64,000 nt of DNA from Candidatus Enterococcus ferrettii. Lineage in GTDB: Bacteria > Bacillota > Bacilli > Lactobacillales > Enterococcaceae. A program made the translations under genes and the position numbers. The stretch's first letter is position 1, and every line of letters starts with the position of its first letter. Below the pieces are notes generated by a model, which was given only the letters and a program-made list of their open reading frames with translations, made no database searches and had not been told where the DNA came from. Location: NCBI RefSeq assembly GCF_017377655.1, contig NZ_JAFREL010000016.1, positions 124,001 through 188,000 on the forward strand, written 5' to 3'. Shown here piece by piece: positions 19,188-31,969 of the stretch.

Positions 19188-19464
19188 AAACAACTTCCCC
19201 CTTTTTTTATGACACTTTAACAAAAAAATCCCTATAAATAGCTCTACTTCTCAAAAAAACATACAAGTTTTCACACAAAAAAAGTAGAACTATATATATT
19301 ATAATCTTTTTCAGAAGTTTTTAAAGCTTAAATTCAAGATTTTACCAACAGAAAATTAGTTTTTTTGTTGCGCATTTTTATAAAATTCTTTTTAACAAAA
19401 ATTGCTAGACATTTTACTTAAAACAATCAATTATTTTATTCAAAGAAAAAAAGCTGATTTATCC
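19188..19464. other. Very AT-rich intergenic region
   Basis: No gene is seen. TCTACTT (19243-19249) and AAGTAGA (19282-19288) form a dyad beside TATATATTATAAT, probably the promoter region of the recombinase-like gene. A hairpin AAAAGCTGA/TCAGCTTTT at 19449-19473, overlapping the stop of the DUF3788-type gene and followed by a minus-strand T-run, is that gene's terminator. Confidence 0.45.
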
Positions 19465-19908
19465 TCAGCTTTTCTTAGGTGAAACCTTGATTGCAATCAA
19501 GGAGAGAATGTCAGTCAAATCTTGCTCTGTTCTAATTTTCGGATGCAGCCATCCCCCTTGCTCGCCACAGGGATAGCGCTCCTTCCAGAGCCTTTGCATC
19601 TGCGGCTGCAGTTGAGCAAGAATTGCTTCAACCTTAGATGCACCTTTGTCATTAATGGATAACGTGCAGGCAATTCCACCCTCTTCAAAAAAAAGGTAAC
19701 AGAGCAACGACTTCTTGTGGGCATAACGATAGCCCCAGCCCTCCTGCTTTCCAAAAGGAAAACGTAATTCCCGCTGCAAATCATAACGTTTTTGCAGTGC
19801 ATCTTCGAATTGCTCCAGCTGCTGAAGAGCTAATTTACCGATAAACATTTGAATTTGTTCCTCAGTCGGCCTTTGCTTCTTATTCGACAAATGTTTTGTT
19901 TCTTCCAT
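19465..19908 (-). CDS. DUF3788-like protein
   Basis: A 147-residue soluble protein. The core GWGYRYAHKKSLLCYLFFEE followed by a beta-strand ACTLSI and a terminal GGWLHPKI matches the DUF3788 pattern (W-x-Y-R-x-x-K, a short hydrophobic strand, then W-I/L-H). The family has no proven function. AGGAGAGG lies before the ATG. It is a single gene with its own terminator. The family call is moderate. Confidence 0.65.
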   Translation of the reverse strand: MEETKHLSNKKQRPTEEQIQMFIGKLALQQLEQFEDALQKRYDLQRELRFPFGKQEGWGYRYAHKKSLLCYLFFEEGGIACTLSINDKGASKVEAILAQLQPQMQRLWKERYPCGEQGGWLHPKIRTEQDLTDILSLIAIKVSPKKS

Positions 19909-19962
19909 GGTATCCCTCTCCTCACAAAAAAATAAACCGCTTTCTTATATTATAAAGTAAAA

Positions 19963-19994
19963 AGAGCTGGCAATCAGTGTAATTTGCCAGCTCT
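19963..19994 (-). terminator. Terminator of the kdp operon
   Basis: AGAGCTGGCAA pairs perfectly with TTGCCAGCTCT around a 10-base loop and is followed on the minus strand by TTTTACTTTAT. Confidence 0.9.
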
Positions 19995-20005
19995 CTTATC
20001 GTAAG

Positions 20006-20695
20006 TTATTCCGTGCGGTAGTCCCTTAGTCGGTATCCTACCCCTATTTCAGTAATCAAATATTCCGGCTCCAACGTATTCTCCTCAATTTTTTTTCGAA
20101 GATTAGACATATTTACTCGTAAGGTTTGCGCATCGCCAGCATAAGGTCCCCACACTGTAGTCATCAATGTGTCGTAAGTGACCACTTTACCTAAGTTTTG
20201 AAAAAGAACCGTCAGAATACGAAATTCATTTTTAGTCAGATGAATTTCTTTACTTGCTTTATAAAAAAGCTGCCGTTCAAAATCAATTTTTAGTTCCTTG
20301 TTTTCAATAACCTGGGAATCTAACAAGGGGCGACTGGTATGACGCAAAGCAGTTCGGATACGGGCTAACAATTCATTGGTGCTAAAAGGCTTCGTCACAT
20401 AGTCATCCGCTCCCAAATCCAACGCCTTCACCTTGTCGATTTCGCTATTACGAGCTGAAATAATAATGATTGGCAGTTCCATCCGCTTACGGATAATTTT
20501 CAACAGCTCAACACCGTCAATGTCCGGCAATCCCAAATCTAGCAGCAGTAAATCAAAGCTCTCCTCCTGCAGCAGCATTAACGCTTCCATCCCGTTACCT
20601 GCGATTACCAGCTGGTAGCGCTCCTTTTCCAGCACCACCTCCATAAAGTCGGTAATGTTGGGATCATCCTCAATTAACAGCAGCTTTCTGACCAT
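20006..20695 (-). CDS. kdpE: KdpE response regulator
   Basis: A 229-residue OmpR-family response regulator. The receiver domain carries the acidic pair EDD near residue 9, the phospho-acceptor aspartate in LLLLDLGLPD (about 53) and the K in TKPF. The winged-helix domain (about 130-225) contains LTKNEFRIL and RVNMSNLRKKIE. It would be phosphorylated by KdpD and activate the kdpFABC promoter under low potassium or osmotic stress. Its gene overlaps kdpD by 26 bases and ends the operon. Confidence 0.95.
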   Translation of the reverse strand: MVRKLLLIEDDPNITDFMEVVLEKERYQLVIAGNGMEALMLLQEESFDLLLLDLGLPDIDGVELLKIIRKRMELPIIIISARNSEIDKVKALDLGADDYVTKPFSTNELLARIRTALRHTSRPLLDSQVIENKELKIDFERQLFYKASKEIHLTKNEFRILTVLFQNLGKVVTYDTLMTTVWGPYAGDAQTLRVNMSNLRKKIEENTLEPEYLITEIGVGYRLRDYRTE

Positions 20696-23279
20696 TGACT
20701 TCCCTCCTTAACACGAGACGAAAAATGGTTCGTCCTGGTTTTGTTTCAATTTCTAATTGTCCCCCATGCGCATGAACGATGGTTTTTACAATACTTAAGC
20801 CAATTCCTAAACCATTTTTGGAATCTACTGGAACTTCCTGGTCACTTGTCAGATTATTTTGAATTCGTTGAAATTGAGCCAATGGAATTTCTCCGGCATT
20901 TTCGATTTCAAATGTCGTCCGTTGATCCTGCTGATAAGCAGTCAGCTGAACCGGTGTCTCACCATTCCCGTGACGCAGAGCATTCTCAATTAGATTAAAC
21001 AGCGCCTGCTCGATCAAAATCGGATCAACCCTCAACAAAATAAATTCTTCTGGCAGCGTGACCTGAATCTTCCGCTGCGGATAAACTTTTTTAATATGCT
21101 TGTAGACCGCCTCCACGATTTCCTCGAGAGATTCCTCCGTTTTATCTACCTTCATAGTATCCATATTAATTCGGGTAATCGACAATAGATTCTCCACCAT
21201 TCGAATCAACCATTGGGATTCTTCTTGGATATCGGCTAATAGTTTTTCCCGCGTTTCTATCTTGATTTCAGGATTCTTCTCCATGGTTTCTGCCAAACCA
21301 GAAATCGCGGTTAGCGGTGTTCGTAAATCATGGGAAACGGCCCGCAACAGATTGCTGCGAACTTTTTCCCGTTCATTCTCGATTTCGATCTTTTCTTTTT
21401 CACTCTTTAAATTAGCTTGCTCCAAAACCACGGCAATTTGGGTTAGGACTAACCGTAGATAGTTGAGCTGACTATTTTCTAAAACTTGATTGCGGTTGCG
21501 TTGAATCCCCAGCACCCCTAAACTTTGTCCACCAGAAAGGATGGGCAAATAGAAGCCTTTTGAACCCACTAAAGTATCGGTTCCATTGCCCGCCTCCTTC
21601 TGATTTTTCGCAGACCAGAAAGCCACAGCGGCTTCTTCTGCACCACTTAATTTGGAACTTTTGTTGTCCGGGACACTGACACTTTTCTTCTCACCTGCTG
21701 GATTATAAAAAATAACCTCGCGATTGAGCAGACGAGATAAATAAGTTGTCGTGATCTCAAAGATTTGCTGGGAATTTTCAGCCAAGACATACTGCTTATT
21801 TAACTCATATAAAATTTCCATCTGGTGCTCTTTTTCCTTAGAGCGAACCGCTTGAGCTTTTAATCGAACCATCAAATTGCTTATCATTAAAGCCACAATA
21901 AGCATAATTACCAAGGTAATCGGATAACCCTGCTTGTACACTGTCAATGAGTAGAGCGGCTCCACAAAAAACCAGTTGAAAGAAAGTACACTTAAAATAG
22001 AAGAAAGAGCACTCCAAAAGTATCCGGAAGTCAGTCGAGCAACCAGTAAAACAAAGAAAATATAGAGCAGCATCAAGTTTTGATCCCCTACATGCAAATA
22101 CTGCATCAGCTCGGTGACTACTGTTGCGGCCAATACTCCACTTAAAGCAATCCCAAAATCTTTGGCGCCTCCCTCAATCACCTTCTTAGGATAGGCAAAA
22201 ATCGAGGATTGAGCTTCCTTATAAGGAATCAAATGAACCTCAGTAGCACTCAGGCGGCGCAGCAGCCGATCTTCAAATTCCTCTGAAAAAAGCGAGTGGT
22301 ACCAACGGCGGCTTAAATTTTTACCCATTATGATATCCGTTACACCAATCATCTTGGCGTACTCAACAATCGTTTCGAAGCTGTCATCTTCTTCAATGCT
22401 AATCACTTGGGCACCCAGCTTTTCTGCTAAAGGCACTCCGGTTGACGTCGTGTCTGAGGAGCGTATCTGGATCACCACCCATTCAGCACCTAAGCCCTGA
22501 GCCAAACGAGAAGACCAGCGGATACATTTTTCTGCCATTTTCGGCATAGTATCATGAATAATCGTTAAAAGCTTTACTTGTACGCCGGTGTTTTTACCAC
22601 CTACTCGATTAATATGATCAGAAGCCCGTTGAATCGCCAATCCTCTTAACTGCTCCAGCTTTTGCGGTATGAAGAAATTTTGCAAAGCACGTTTGGCGTT
22701 TTCGTTGGAATAAATTTTCCCCTGCTCCAGCCGTTCAATCAGTTCATCCGGCTCGACATCAATCACCTTCAACGAAGCCTGTTGGAAAAAGGTGTCCGGA
22801 ACCGTTTCTTTTACCTCGATCCCGGTTACCTCTTCTACAATGTCATTTAGGCTTTCGATATGCTGAACATTCACTGTTGTCATAACACTGATTCCAGCAT
22901 TCAGCAGCTCATCTACGTCCTGATATCGTTTGCGATTTCGCGAGCCTGCAGCGTTGCTGTGAGCCAATTCATCAATAACGACTAGATCCGGCTGGCGTTC
23001 AATGATTCGGTCAATGTCTGGCTCATATAAAGTCAGCTGCTTATAAGTCACCGCTTTTAACGGAACCTGCGGCAAGCCATCCAAAAGTTGATTTGTTTCT
23101 GGTCGATCATGCGGTTCAACATACCCAACCACCACATCTTTACCTAGCGCTAACAGCTCATGGGCTTCCGCCAGCATTGCATAAGTTTTACCCACGCCAG
23201 CCGCAAAGCCGAAGAAGACCCGTAGTTTTCCTCGATGAGAAAAGGGCTTCTGTGTTTCTGAAATTTTAGTGACCGCCAT
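20670..23279 (-). CDS. kdpD: KdpD sensor histidine kinase
   Basis: An 869-residue full-length KdpD. In order: N-terminal KdpD domain with Walker-type FGFAAGVGKTYAML (about 23-37) and VVIDELAHSN, a universal-stress-like domain (about 230-360), four membrane helices (about 370-480), a GAF-type domain (about 500-630), then HisKA with the phospho-acceptor histidine in RAVSHDLRTPLTAISG (about 650) and an HATPase domain (LIENALRHG, GLGIGLSIV). It senses potassium and ionic state and controls KdpE. It follows kdpC by 20 bases. Confidence 0.95.
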   Translation of the reverse strand: MAVTKISETQKPFSHRGKLRVFFGFAAGVGKTYAMLAEAHELLALGKDVVVGYVEPHDRPETNQLLDGLPQVPLKAVTYKQLTLYEPDIDRIIERQPDLVVIDELAHSNAAGSRNRKRYQDVDELLNAGISVMTTVNVQHIESLNDIVEEVTGIEVKETVPDTFFQQASLKVIDVEPDELIERLEQGKIYSNENAKRALQNFFIPQKLEQLRGLAIQRASDHINRVGGKNTGVQVKLLTIIHDTMPKMAEKCIRWSSRLAQGLGAEWVVIQIRSSDTTSTGVPLAEKLGAQVISIEEDDSFETIVEYAKMIGVTDIIMGKNLSRRWYHSLFSEEFEDRLLRRLSATEVHLIPYKEAQSSIFAYPKKVIEGGAKDFGIALSGVLAATVVTELMQYLHVGDQNLMLLYIFFVLLVARLTSGYFWSALSSILSVLSFNWFFVEPLYSLTVYKQGYPITLVIMLIVALMISNLMVRLKAQAVRSKEKEHQMEILYELNKQYVLAENSQQIFEITTTYLSRLLNREVIFYNPAGEKKSVSVPDNKSSKLSGAEEAAVAFWSAKNQKEAGNGTDTLVGSKGFYLPILSGGQSLGVLGIQRNRNQVLENSQLNYLRLVLTQIAVVLEQANLKSEKEKIEIENEREKVRSNLLRAVSHDLRTPLTAISGLAETMEKNPEIKIETREKLLADIQEESQWLIRMVENLLSITRINMDTMKVDKTEESLEEIVEAVYKHIKKVYPQRKIQVTLPEEFILLRVDPILIEQALFNLIENALRHGNGETPVQLTAYQQDQRTTFEIENAGEIPLAQFQRIQNNLTSDQEVPVDSKNGLGIGLSIVKTIVHAHGGQLEIETKPGRTIFRLVLRREVNGQKAAVN

Positions 23280-23299
23280 TTGGGCCGGTGCTCCTTTCC

Positions 23300-23818
23300 C
23301 TACTGATCGTCCAAGGCCAAATTCAAGGCAAGAACATTGACGAATTTCCGATCAGAAAACCAATCTTTTTGGCTGTTTTTCTCGATTATATCATGAATTG
23401 CCGCTTCACTTAGTTTTCGCTCACTGGCAATACGGGGAATTTGAAATTCAGCCGCCTCAAAACTAATGTGAGGGTCCACACCGCTGCCAGAAGCAGTCAC
23501 TAAATCATTGGGTACATCCACAGCAGAATTAGCTTTCTGCTCTTCATTTGTCCGAGCCGCCACCAGTTCTTTTTGCTTTTCAGAAACTGGCGAAAGCTGA
23601 CTGACCTCTGGACTTCGACCTGTAAAATAGCCAGCCCCTTCAAAGGTTTGAGCAATTAATTCCGAACCGACAATTTTCCCATTCTTCTCCACAACACTTC
23701 CATTCGCTTGGTTAGGAAACAGCAATTGCCCAACTCCAGTGACTAGTAAAGTATACAGTCCTCCAAAAATCAGCAGACTGAATAATAAAAAACGCAGGCT
23801 TGCACCAAGTTTCTTCAT
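23300..23818 (-). CDS. kdpC: KdpC, potassium-transporting ATPase subunit C
   Basis: A 172-residue protein with one N-terminal membrane helix (about 8-30) and an extracytoplasmic domain. SGSGVDPHISFEAAEFQIPRIA is split by the family's SGSGLDPHI-type signature. KdpC stabilises the KdpFABC complex and helps the ATPase cycle. It lies 12 bases after kdpB with ribosome binding site AGGAGG. Confidence 0.93.
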   Translation of the reverse strand: MKKLGASLRFLLFSLLIFGGLYTLLVTGVGQLLFPNQANGSVVEKNGKIVGSELIAQTFEGAGYFTGRSPEVSQLSPVSEKQKELVAARTNEEQKANSAVDVPNDLVTASGSGVDPHISFEAAEFQIPRIASERKLSEAAIHDIIEKNSQKDWFSDRKFVNVLALNLALDDQ

Positions 23819-23830
23819 TTCCTTTTCCTC

Positions 23831-25870
23831 CTAAAGAATGATCGCTGACAGGATCAAGTCAATCAATTTAATAAATACGAAGGGAGCCAAAATTCCTCCT
23901 AAGCCATACACCAGCAAATTATTCCGCAGAATCTGACTAGCCGGTTTCTCCTGATAGCGGACTCCCTTCAAGGCCAAAGGAATTAACGCCACAATAATCA
24001 AGGCATTATAGATGACTGCTGAAAGGATCGCAGTTAATGGACTCCCTAAATGCATCAAATTCAATTGATTCAATTCGGGATAGATTCCATAAAACAACAC
24101 GGGAATTACCGCAAAATATTTAGCAATATCGTTAGAGATACTAAAGGTGGTCAATGCTCCACGAGTCATCAACAGCTGCTTACCAATTTGAACTACAGCC
24201 AGTAATTTCGTGGGACTGGAATCCAAATCAATCATGTTCCCTGCTTCTTTGGCTGCTTGAGTACCGGTATTCATCGCCATCGCCACATCCGCCTGAGCCA
24301 AGGCTGGCGCATCATTTGTTCCGTCACCAGTCATGGCAACCAAGTGTCCTTTGTCCTGATAGTCACGGATCAAATTCATTTTATTTTCCGGAGTGGCTTC
24401 GGCCAGGAAATCATCCACACCTGCTTCAGCTGCAATCGCTGCTGCAGTCAATGGATTGTCCCCAGTGATCATAATGGTTTTAATACCCATCTTTCGCATG
24501 TCGGCAAATTTGTCTTTTACGCCATTTTTGACCACATCTTTCAAATAAACGACACCTAGAACTTGGTTGTTCTTTACTACTACCAAGGGTGTTCCGCCAG
24601 CTCTAGCTATATTATCCACGATCTCATCACAAGCCTCCGGGTAACGATTGCCTTTTTCCTCCACGTATTTTTTCATGGTGTCAGCAGCACCTTTACGAAT
24701 TTCATCGCCGCGATAATCAATCCCGCTCATGCGAGTTTTGGCACTGAAATCAATGAAGCGCACTTCCGATTTCTGAAATTCTCTTTGACGAATATTAAAG
24801 GCTTCCTTAGCCAGAATGACAATGCTGCGCCCTTCTGCCGTTTCATCCGCCAGAGAAGAAAGCTGAGCAGCATCGGCTAATTGTTCTTCAGTGACACCCG
24901 GAACCGGTAAAAATTCACTGGCCCGACGATTTCCCAACGTAATTGTCCCCGTTTTATCCAACAGCAGGACATCCACATCTCCCGCCGCCTCAATTGCCCG
25001 ACCGCTCATCGCAATCACATTTTCCTTAGTCAAACGACTCATCCCGGCAATCCCGATAGAAGAAATCAACGCTCCAATAGTAGTCGGTGCCAAACAAATC
25101 AATAAGGCAATCACAATGACACTGGAAATCACCTCACCTTGACCGGAAAGCTGACTGCTGAAATCGGTAAAAGGCACTAAGGTAATCGCTACGCTTAAAA
25201 AAATAATCGTTAAAGTAATCAAAAAGATTTGCAGGCCAATCTCATTTGGTGTTTTTTTCCGTTGGGTTCCTTCTACCATGGCAATCATCTTATCTAAGAA
25301 GGATTGGCCATTTTCGGAAGTTACTCGAATCACTAGATAGTCAGAAACGACCGTTGTTCCTCCAGTAACTGCACTGCGGTCACCACCGGATTCCCGAATC
25401 ACCGGAGCCGATTCACCGGTAATCGCGCTTTCGTCCACTGAGGCTGCACCTTCAATCACGTCCCCATCCGCCGGGATTTGTTCGCCTGATTGAACGTAAA
25501 CTAAATCACCTTTTTTCAAGTCTGACGAACGAATCTCTGTAAATTCTTCCGCCTCGATCGCTGCTAAAGAATCAATTTTGTACGTCATTACTTCTTTTTT
25601 TGCCTGCTTCAAGCTGTCAGCCTGAGCTTTGCCTCGTCCTTCCGCAACTGCTTCAGCGAAATTGGCAAAAAGCAAGGTCAGCCAAAGAAAAATGGTGATG
25701 GATATACTGAACCATAGAGGAACACCAGTATCGGTAAAGCACAGCACGGTGGTCAGCAGGGCACCAACATAAACGACAAACATGACCGGATTTTTTATTT
25801 GTTGGCGAGGGTCAAGCTTTTTAAAAGCCTGCCCGATCGCCCATTGATAGATTTTTTTCATCATTTTCAC
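23831..25870 (-). CDS. kdpB: KdpB, potassium-transporting ATPase subunit B
   Basis: A 679-residue P-type ATPase, full length. TGES is at 151-154, the phosphorylated aspartate D305 is in LLLDKTGTI, and the hinge motif [12 protein letters not shown] is near residue 510. About seven membrane helices are expected. KdpB hydrolyses ATP and moves K+ delivered from KdpA. It starts 5 bases after kdpA, in the canonical order. Confidence 0.96.
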   Translation of the reverse strand: MKMMKKIYQWAIGQAFKKLDPRQQIKNPVMFVVYVGALLTTVLCFTDTGVPLWFSISITIFLWLTLLFANFAEAVAEGRGKAQADSLKQAKKEVMTYKIDSLAAIEAEEFTEIRSSDLKKGDLVYVQSGEQIPADGDVIEGAASVDESAITGESAPVIRESGGDRSAVTGGTTVVSDYLVIRVTSENGQSFLDKMIAMVEGTQRKKTPNEIGLQIFLITLTIIFLSVAITLVPFTDFSSQLSGQGEVISSVIVIALLICLAPTTIGALISSIGIAGMSRLTKENVIAMSGRAIEAAGDVDVLLLDKTGTITLGNRRASEFLPVPGVTEEQLADAAQLSSLADETAEGRSIVILAKEAFNIRQREFQKSEVRFIDFSAKTRMSGIDYRGDEIRKGAADTMKKYVEEKGNRYPEACDEIVDNIARAGGTPLVVVKNNQVLGVVYLKDVVKNGVKDKFADMRKMGIKTIMITGDNPLTAAAIAAEAGVDDFLAEATPENKMNLIRDYQDKGHLVAMTGDGTNDAPALAQADVAMAMNTGTQAAKEAGNMIDLDSSPTKLLAVVQIGKQLLMTRGALTTFSISNDIAKYFAVIPVLFYGIYPELNQLNLMHLGSPLTAILSAVIYNALIIVALIPLALKGVRYQEKPASQILRNNLLVYGLGGILAPFVFIKLIDLILSAIIL

Positions 25871-25875
25871 TCCGT

Positions 25876-27549
25876 TTATATCCTAAAGTATTCAGCAATT
25901 GGTCCCAAGGCCATTGCGGGAAGAAAGCTTAAAGCTCCCACCACGAAGATCACAATAATCAACATGGTCACAAAGGTTGGGCTGCTGGTTGACAAGGTTC
26001 CTTCGTTTAACGCCGATTTTTTCTTCATGCCCATATTTTCAGCCAATAATAAAATGACCAATATCGGTAAATAACGCGAAAACGTCATTAACAAGCTGCC
26101 TAACACATTTATAAATGGCGTATCTGCTGCTAATCCAGCAAAAGCACTCCCATTGTTGTTGGCTAAAGAAGTTGCCCCATACAGTAATTCACTAAAAGCG
26201 TGAGGACCACTATTGGTCAACCAGGTCATCACGTCTGGATGAAGGACTAACGCCATCGCTCCGAATAACGTCAATAGCAACGGTGTCAAAATAACCACAC
26301 TGGCCATCTTAATATCAAAGGCTTCAATTTTCTTGCCTAAATATTCTGGCGTACGTCCTACTAGCAAACCAGCGATAAATACGGCTAGCAGCAAGAAGGC
26401 CATCATTCCGTATAATCCGCTGCCGACACCCCCGAAGATTATTTCTCCTAGCTGCATCAGAAATAGCGGAATTGCTCCACCTAAGGGCGTGAAGCTGTCC
26501 AGCATGGCATTAACTGACCCGTTGGAAGCGGCTGTCGTGCTAACTGCCCACAAGCTGGACCAGCCAATTCCAAATCGAACTTCCTTACCTTCCATGTTCA
26601 TGGTTCCTAATGCATTTGCCAGCTGCGGGCCGTAATATTCGTTGACCACCACTCCTACAAAAGCTAACGAAACAAAAACTAAAGATGTAATCAAAATCGT
26701 TCGTCCTTGCTTCAAATCCTTTACCCAGAAACCAAAGGCAAAAATCAACGCCGCTGGAATCAATAAAATCGCCAAATTCTCAAAGAAATTCGCTAAAATG
26801 GTCGGATTTTCAAACGGATGTGCTGCATTTGCTCCAAAAAAGCCGCCGCCGTTGGTTCCCAGCTGCTTAATCGCAACTTGACTGGCTACTGGCCCTAAAT
26901 GCAACCACAGGGATTTTCCTTCCACTCCCTGATAAGCTGTCCCATTGCTAAACGTCTGTACACTCCCTTGTGAAATCAACACAATTGCCAGCACGAAGGC
27001 CAGTGGCAGTAAGATATAAACTAAACTACGAGTCAAATCCTGCCAGAAATTACCGAGCATGCGCTTTTGTCTCTGACTAATTCCTCGTATCAGCGCACAA
27101 GCTACTGAAAGTCCAATGCCGGCTGAAATAAAATTCTGAACCGTCAAACCAAAAATCTGCGAAAAATGCGACAGTGTTGTTTCTCCGGCATAAGCCTGCC
27201 AATTTGTATTGGTCACGAAACTAACTGCAGTATTCAAAGCCAGATCAATCGGCAAATTAGCAACCTTTTCGCCTCCCGGCAGCCACTGCTGGGTCATCAG
27301 CAGTACCATCAGAACCACTAGCGAAGAGAAACTCAATAGTAATACATGAACAAAATAAGTTTTCCCGCGCATTTCCTTTTTACTAACAGGTCCAATAACC
27401 TTATAAAAAAGTCGCTCCAAAGGCTGTAAAAACCGTACATAACGCGGAATTTCCCCTTGCATTACTTCCTTGATATACCAGCCTAAAGGTAAAGCAGCCG
27501 CCAGCAAAACAAAAAAGAAAAAGATGCCTTGATAAATTAGACTGCTCAT
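25876..27549 (-). CDS. kdpA: KdpA, potassium-binding channel subunit
   Basis: A 557-residue membrane protein with about ten helices and four selectivity-filter loops of the superfamily of K+ transporters, such as [30 protein letters not shown] and [12 protein letters not shown]. It binds K+ on the outside and passes it to KdpB. The ATG overlaps the stop of kdpF (ATGA), giving translational coupling. Confidence 0.96.
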   Translation of the reverse strand: MSSLIYQGIFFFFVLLAAALPLGWYIKEVMQGEIPRYVRFLQPLERLFYKVIGPVSKKEMRGKTYFVHVLLLSFSSLVVLMVLLMTQQWLPGGEKVANLPIDLALNTAVSFVTNTNWQAYAGETTLSHFSQIFGLTVQNFISAGIGLSVACALIRGISQRQKRMLGNFWQDLTRSLVYILLPLAFVLAIVLISQGSVQTFSNGTAYQGVEGKSLWLHLGPVASQVAIKQLGTNGGGFFGANAAHPFENPTILANFFENLAILLIPAALIFAFGFWVKDLKQGRTILITSLVFVSLAFVGVVVNEYYGPQLANALGTMNMEGKEVRFGIGWSSLWAVSTTAASNGSVNAMLDSFTPLGGAIPLFLMQLGEIIFGGVGSGLYGMMAFLLLAVFIAGLLVGRTPEYLGKKIEAFDIKMASVVILTPLLLTLFGAMALVLHPDVMTWLTNSGPHAFSELLYGATSLANNNGSAFAGLAADTPFINVLGSLLMTFSRYLPILVILLLAENMGMKKKSALNEGTLSTSSPTFVTMLIIVIFVVGALSFLPAMALGPIAEYFRI

Positions 27550-27626
27550 AGCTCTTCCCCCTTAAACAAAAACCAGAATAAGTAGACCATTAATAGTCCG
27601 CCGATTATTCCAAGTAGTACATTCAT
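27546..27626 (-). CDS. kdpF: KdpF small membrane subunit
   Basis: A 26-codon gene read directly from sequence: it begins MNVLLGIIGGLLMVYLFW and ends FKGEEL, with one membrane helix. GGAGG lies before the ATG at 27626. The stop TGA overlaps the kdpA ATG. Size, hydrophobicity and position at the head of kdpABC are as expected for KdpF, a lipid-like stabiliser of the pump. Confidence 0.9.
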   Translation of the reverse strand: MNVLLGIIGGLLMVYLFWFLFKGEEL

Positions 27627-27994
27627 TGTCTTTTCCTCCATACCGACAGCCATTGCTGCCGCAAACTAGCGGGACCTTGTCCTCCACTTCTTTATCTTAG
27701 CCAAAAAGCTATAAAGACAGTATTAAGCTTGCTGAAATTTCTTTATATCCTCTTTATACGAGCTAGTTCTGAGTTTTATTGGGAATAAATGGACAGCTAA
27801 AAGCGCATTGCATAAAACCCTTTGCTGGAACGAAAAGCAGCTTACTTTTTAGCTAAAAATTTTGAAGATTAAGGTAGAAGAATTGAGCAGAATAGAGTTG
27901 TTCTTTACAAAAAAATACCCAAACGAGGAAGGGCTTCGGTGTAATCACGTTCGATCACCCAATGTGTCCTCAATCGTTTGAGTAGTTTTTCAAC
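27627..27994. other. kdp promoter region and RpiR gene terminator
   Basis: No gene. The right part holds a long imperfect terminator of the RpiR gene (about 27910-27985): CAAACGA...GAGGA paired with TCCTCGTTTG, inner GGTG/CACC, then minus-strand TATTTTTTT. The left part holds the kdp control region. Confidence 0.55.
27742..27758 (-). promoter_or_regulatory. Candidate KdpE binding site
   Basis: TTTATATCCTCTTTATA contains two TTTATA repeats 11 bases apart, about one helical turn, as OmpR-family dimers prefer. The E. coli KdpE site also has a TTTATA repeat with a T-rich spacer. It lies about 115-130 bases upstream of the kdpF start. Confidence 0.45.
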
Positions 27995-28762
27995 CTATTT
28001 ATTTTTACGGACATAATCCATATAGCCAAAGGCAAAAGCCTCTATCAAAATGAAAAAAGACGAGGCTGTCTGCAGCCACCAATCTTTTGGCAACGGACTG
28101 CGGCTGGTGGAAGCATACAAATTATAGTCCGACCGACCCGACAACCAGTTGTTCTGTAAACTAGTCACCGATACAATTACCGAGTTGCGAATTGACAACG
28201 TATTTAATACATTTTCCAAATGTGTATTCTCACCTGACAGCGATAAAACAAAAATGATGTCCTCATCAGTCAGACGTTCAATAATTCGCCGAAATTCATT
28301 TGACTGAGCTGAGGCCGGAATCATCTGGGCCGGCTTGCCAATTAGCAAAAATAATCGCTGCAGCTCAGCAGCCTGACTTTGCTGAGTTACTCCAGTTGAA
28401 AGAATGTAAATATTACGACTAAGCCTGATTTTTTGATAAATCTCTTCCCATTCAGCTGCTTCAATATACTCCATGGTCTTTTTTGTATCTTTAATAATCT
28501 GCTTGCGAAAATCCAAATGCTGCTCTAGTGTATCTTCGTGATCCTGCCATTTTAAAAAGTTTCGTAATTCACCAAACCCGGTAAATCCTAATTTTTGGGC
28601 AAAACGAATAACTGACGACTTGGAGGATAAACAAGCTTTAGCAAACTCCTGAGTACTCATGTTGGGCACCTCTTTGGGATGATCCACAATATAATTGCTC
28701 ATGGCTAAATCTGTTTCATTTAAGTCAGTATAATTTTGATTGATAATATCCGCAAAGTGCAT
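27995..28762 (-). CDS. MurR/RpiR-family regulator of the alpha-glucoside operon
   Basis: A 255-residue regulator with an N-terminal RpiR helix-turn-helix (about 1-75, STQEFAKACLSSKSSVIRFA) and a C-terminal SIS domain (about 100-240, NIYILSTGVTQQSQA) that binds a sugar phosphate. It lies about 120 bases downstream of the GH4 gene on the same strand, behind a terminator, so it has its own or read-through expression. By analogy with B. subtilis MalR (GlvR), an RpiR activator of maltose PTS/GH4 genes, it probably activates the adjacent operon in response to a 6-phospho-alpha-glucoside. Confidence 0.85.
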   Translation of the reverse strand: MHFADIINQNYTDLNETDLAMSNYIVDHPKEVPNMSTQEFAKACLSSKSSVIRFAQKLGFTGFGELRNFLKWQDHEDTLEQHLDFRKQIIKDTKKTMEYIEAAEWEEIYQKIRLSRNIYILSTGVTQQSQAAELQRLFLLIGKPAQMIPASAQSNEFRRIIERLTDEDIIFVLSLSGENTHLENVLNTLSIRNSVIVSVTSLQNNWLSGRSDYNLYASTSRSPLPKDWWLQTASSFFILIEAFAFGYMDYVRKNK

Positions 28763-28840
28763 CGTTTTCCCCTCACCCGTTTTCTTCTATTGTATAAGAA
28801 GAGCGTTTGGTGAAGCAAGCTGTTTCCGCAGATGGAAGAC

Positions 28841-28881
28841 AAAAAACGAATGCCTGAACAGTAACCAGACATTCGTTTTTT
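28841..28881 (-). terminator. Terminator of the alpha-glucoside PTS-GH4 operon
   Basis: AAAAAACGAATG pairs perfectly with CATTCGTTTTTT (12 bp) with CCTG/CAG inside. On the minus strand the second arm ends in T6, directly after the GH4 stop. Confidence 0.9.
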
Positions 28882-28883
28882 AG

Positions 28884-31783
<2,900 letters not shown>

Positions 31784-31825
31784 TCGTTCTCCTCCCAAAA
31801 TTTTTCGATACGTATCTATGTCTCT

Positions 31826-31854
31826 AATTTACCTGTCGCCGCAACCGATTACAA
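31826..31854 (-). promoter_or_regulatory. Candidate promoter of the PTS-GH4 operon
   Basis: On the minus strand TTGTAA (31854-31849) and TAAATT (31831-31826) are separated by 17 bases, placing a start of transcription near 31819, about 35 bases before the EIICB ATG. Confidence 0.45.
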
Positions 31855-31868
31855 TGGATCATCCGTAT

Positions 31869-31886
31869 TGTGGACCTAGGTCCACA
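31869..31886. promoter_or_regulatory. Perfect 18-bp palindrome, likely operator
   Basis: TGTGGACCTAGGTCCACA is its own reverse complement over all 18 bases. It lies upstream of the PTS promoter, centred about 58 bases before the predicted start of transcription, the usual place for an activator. The RpiR-family regulator encoded downstream is the obvious candidate protein. Confidence 0.6.
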
Positions 31887-31969
31887 GTTTGAAACGCAGT
31901 AGTCATCCATCAAAAAAATATTTTGCACGACGCAACAAAAAAAGCAAAACCTCAAAGATTCTGCTTTCG

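Noticed and set aside
18174..19464. Integrated prophage or genomic island around the recombinase-like gene
   Set aside because: No tRNA, att-like direct repeats or other phage or conjugation genes flank it.
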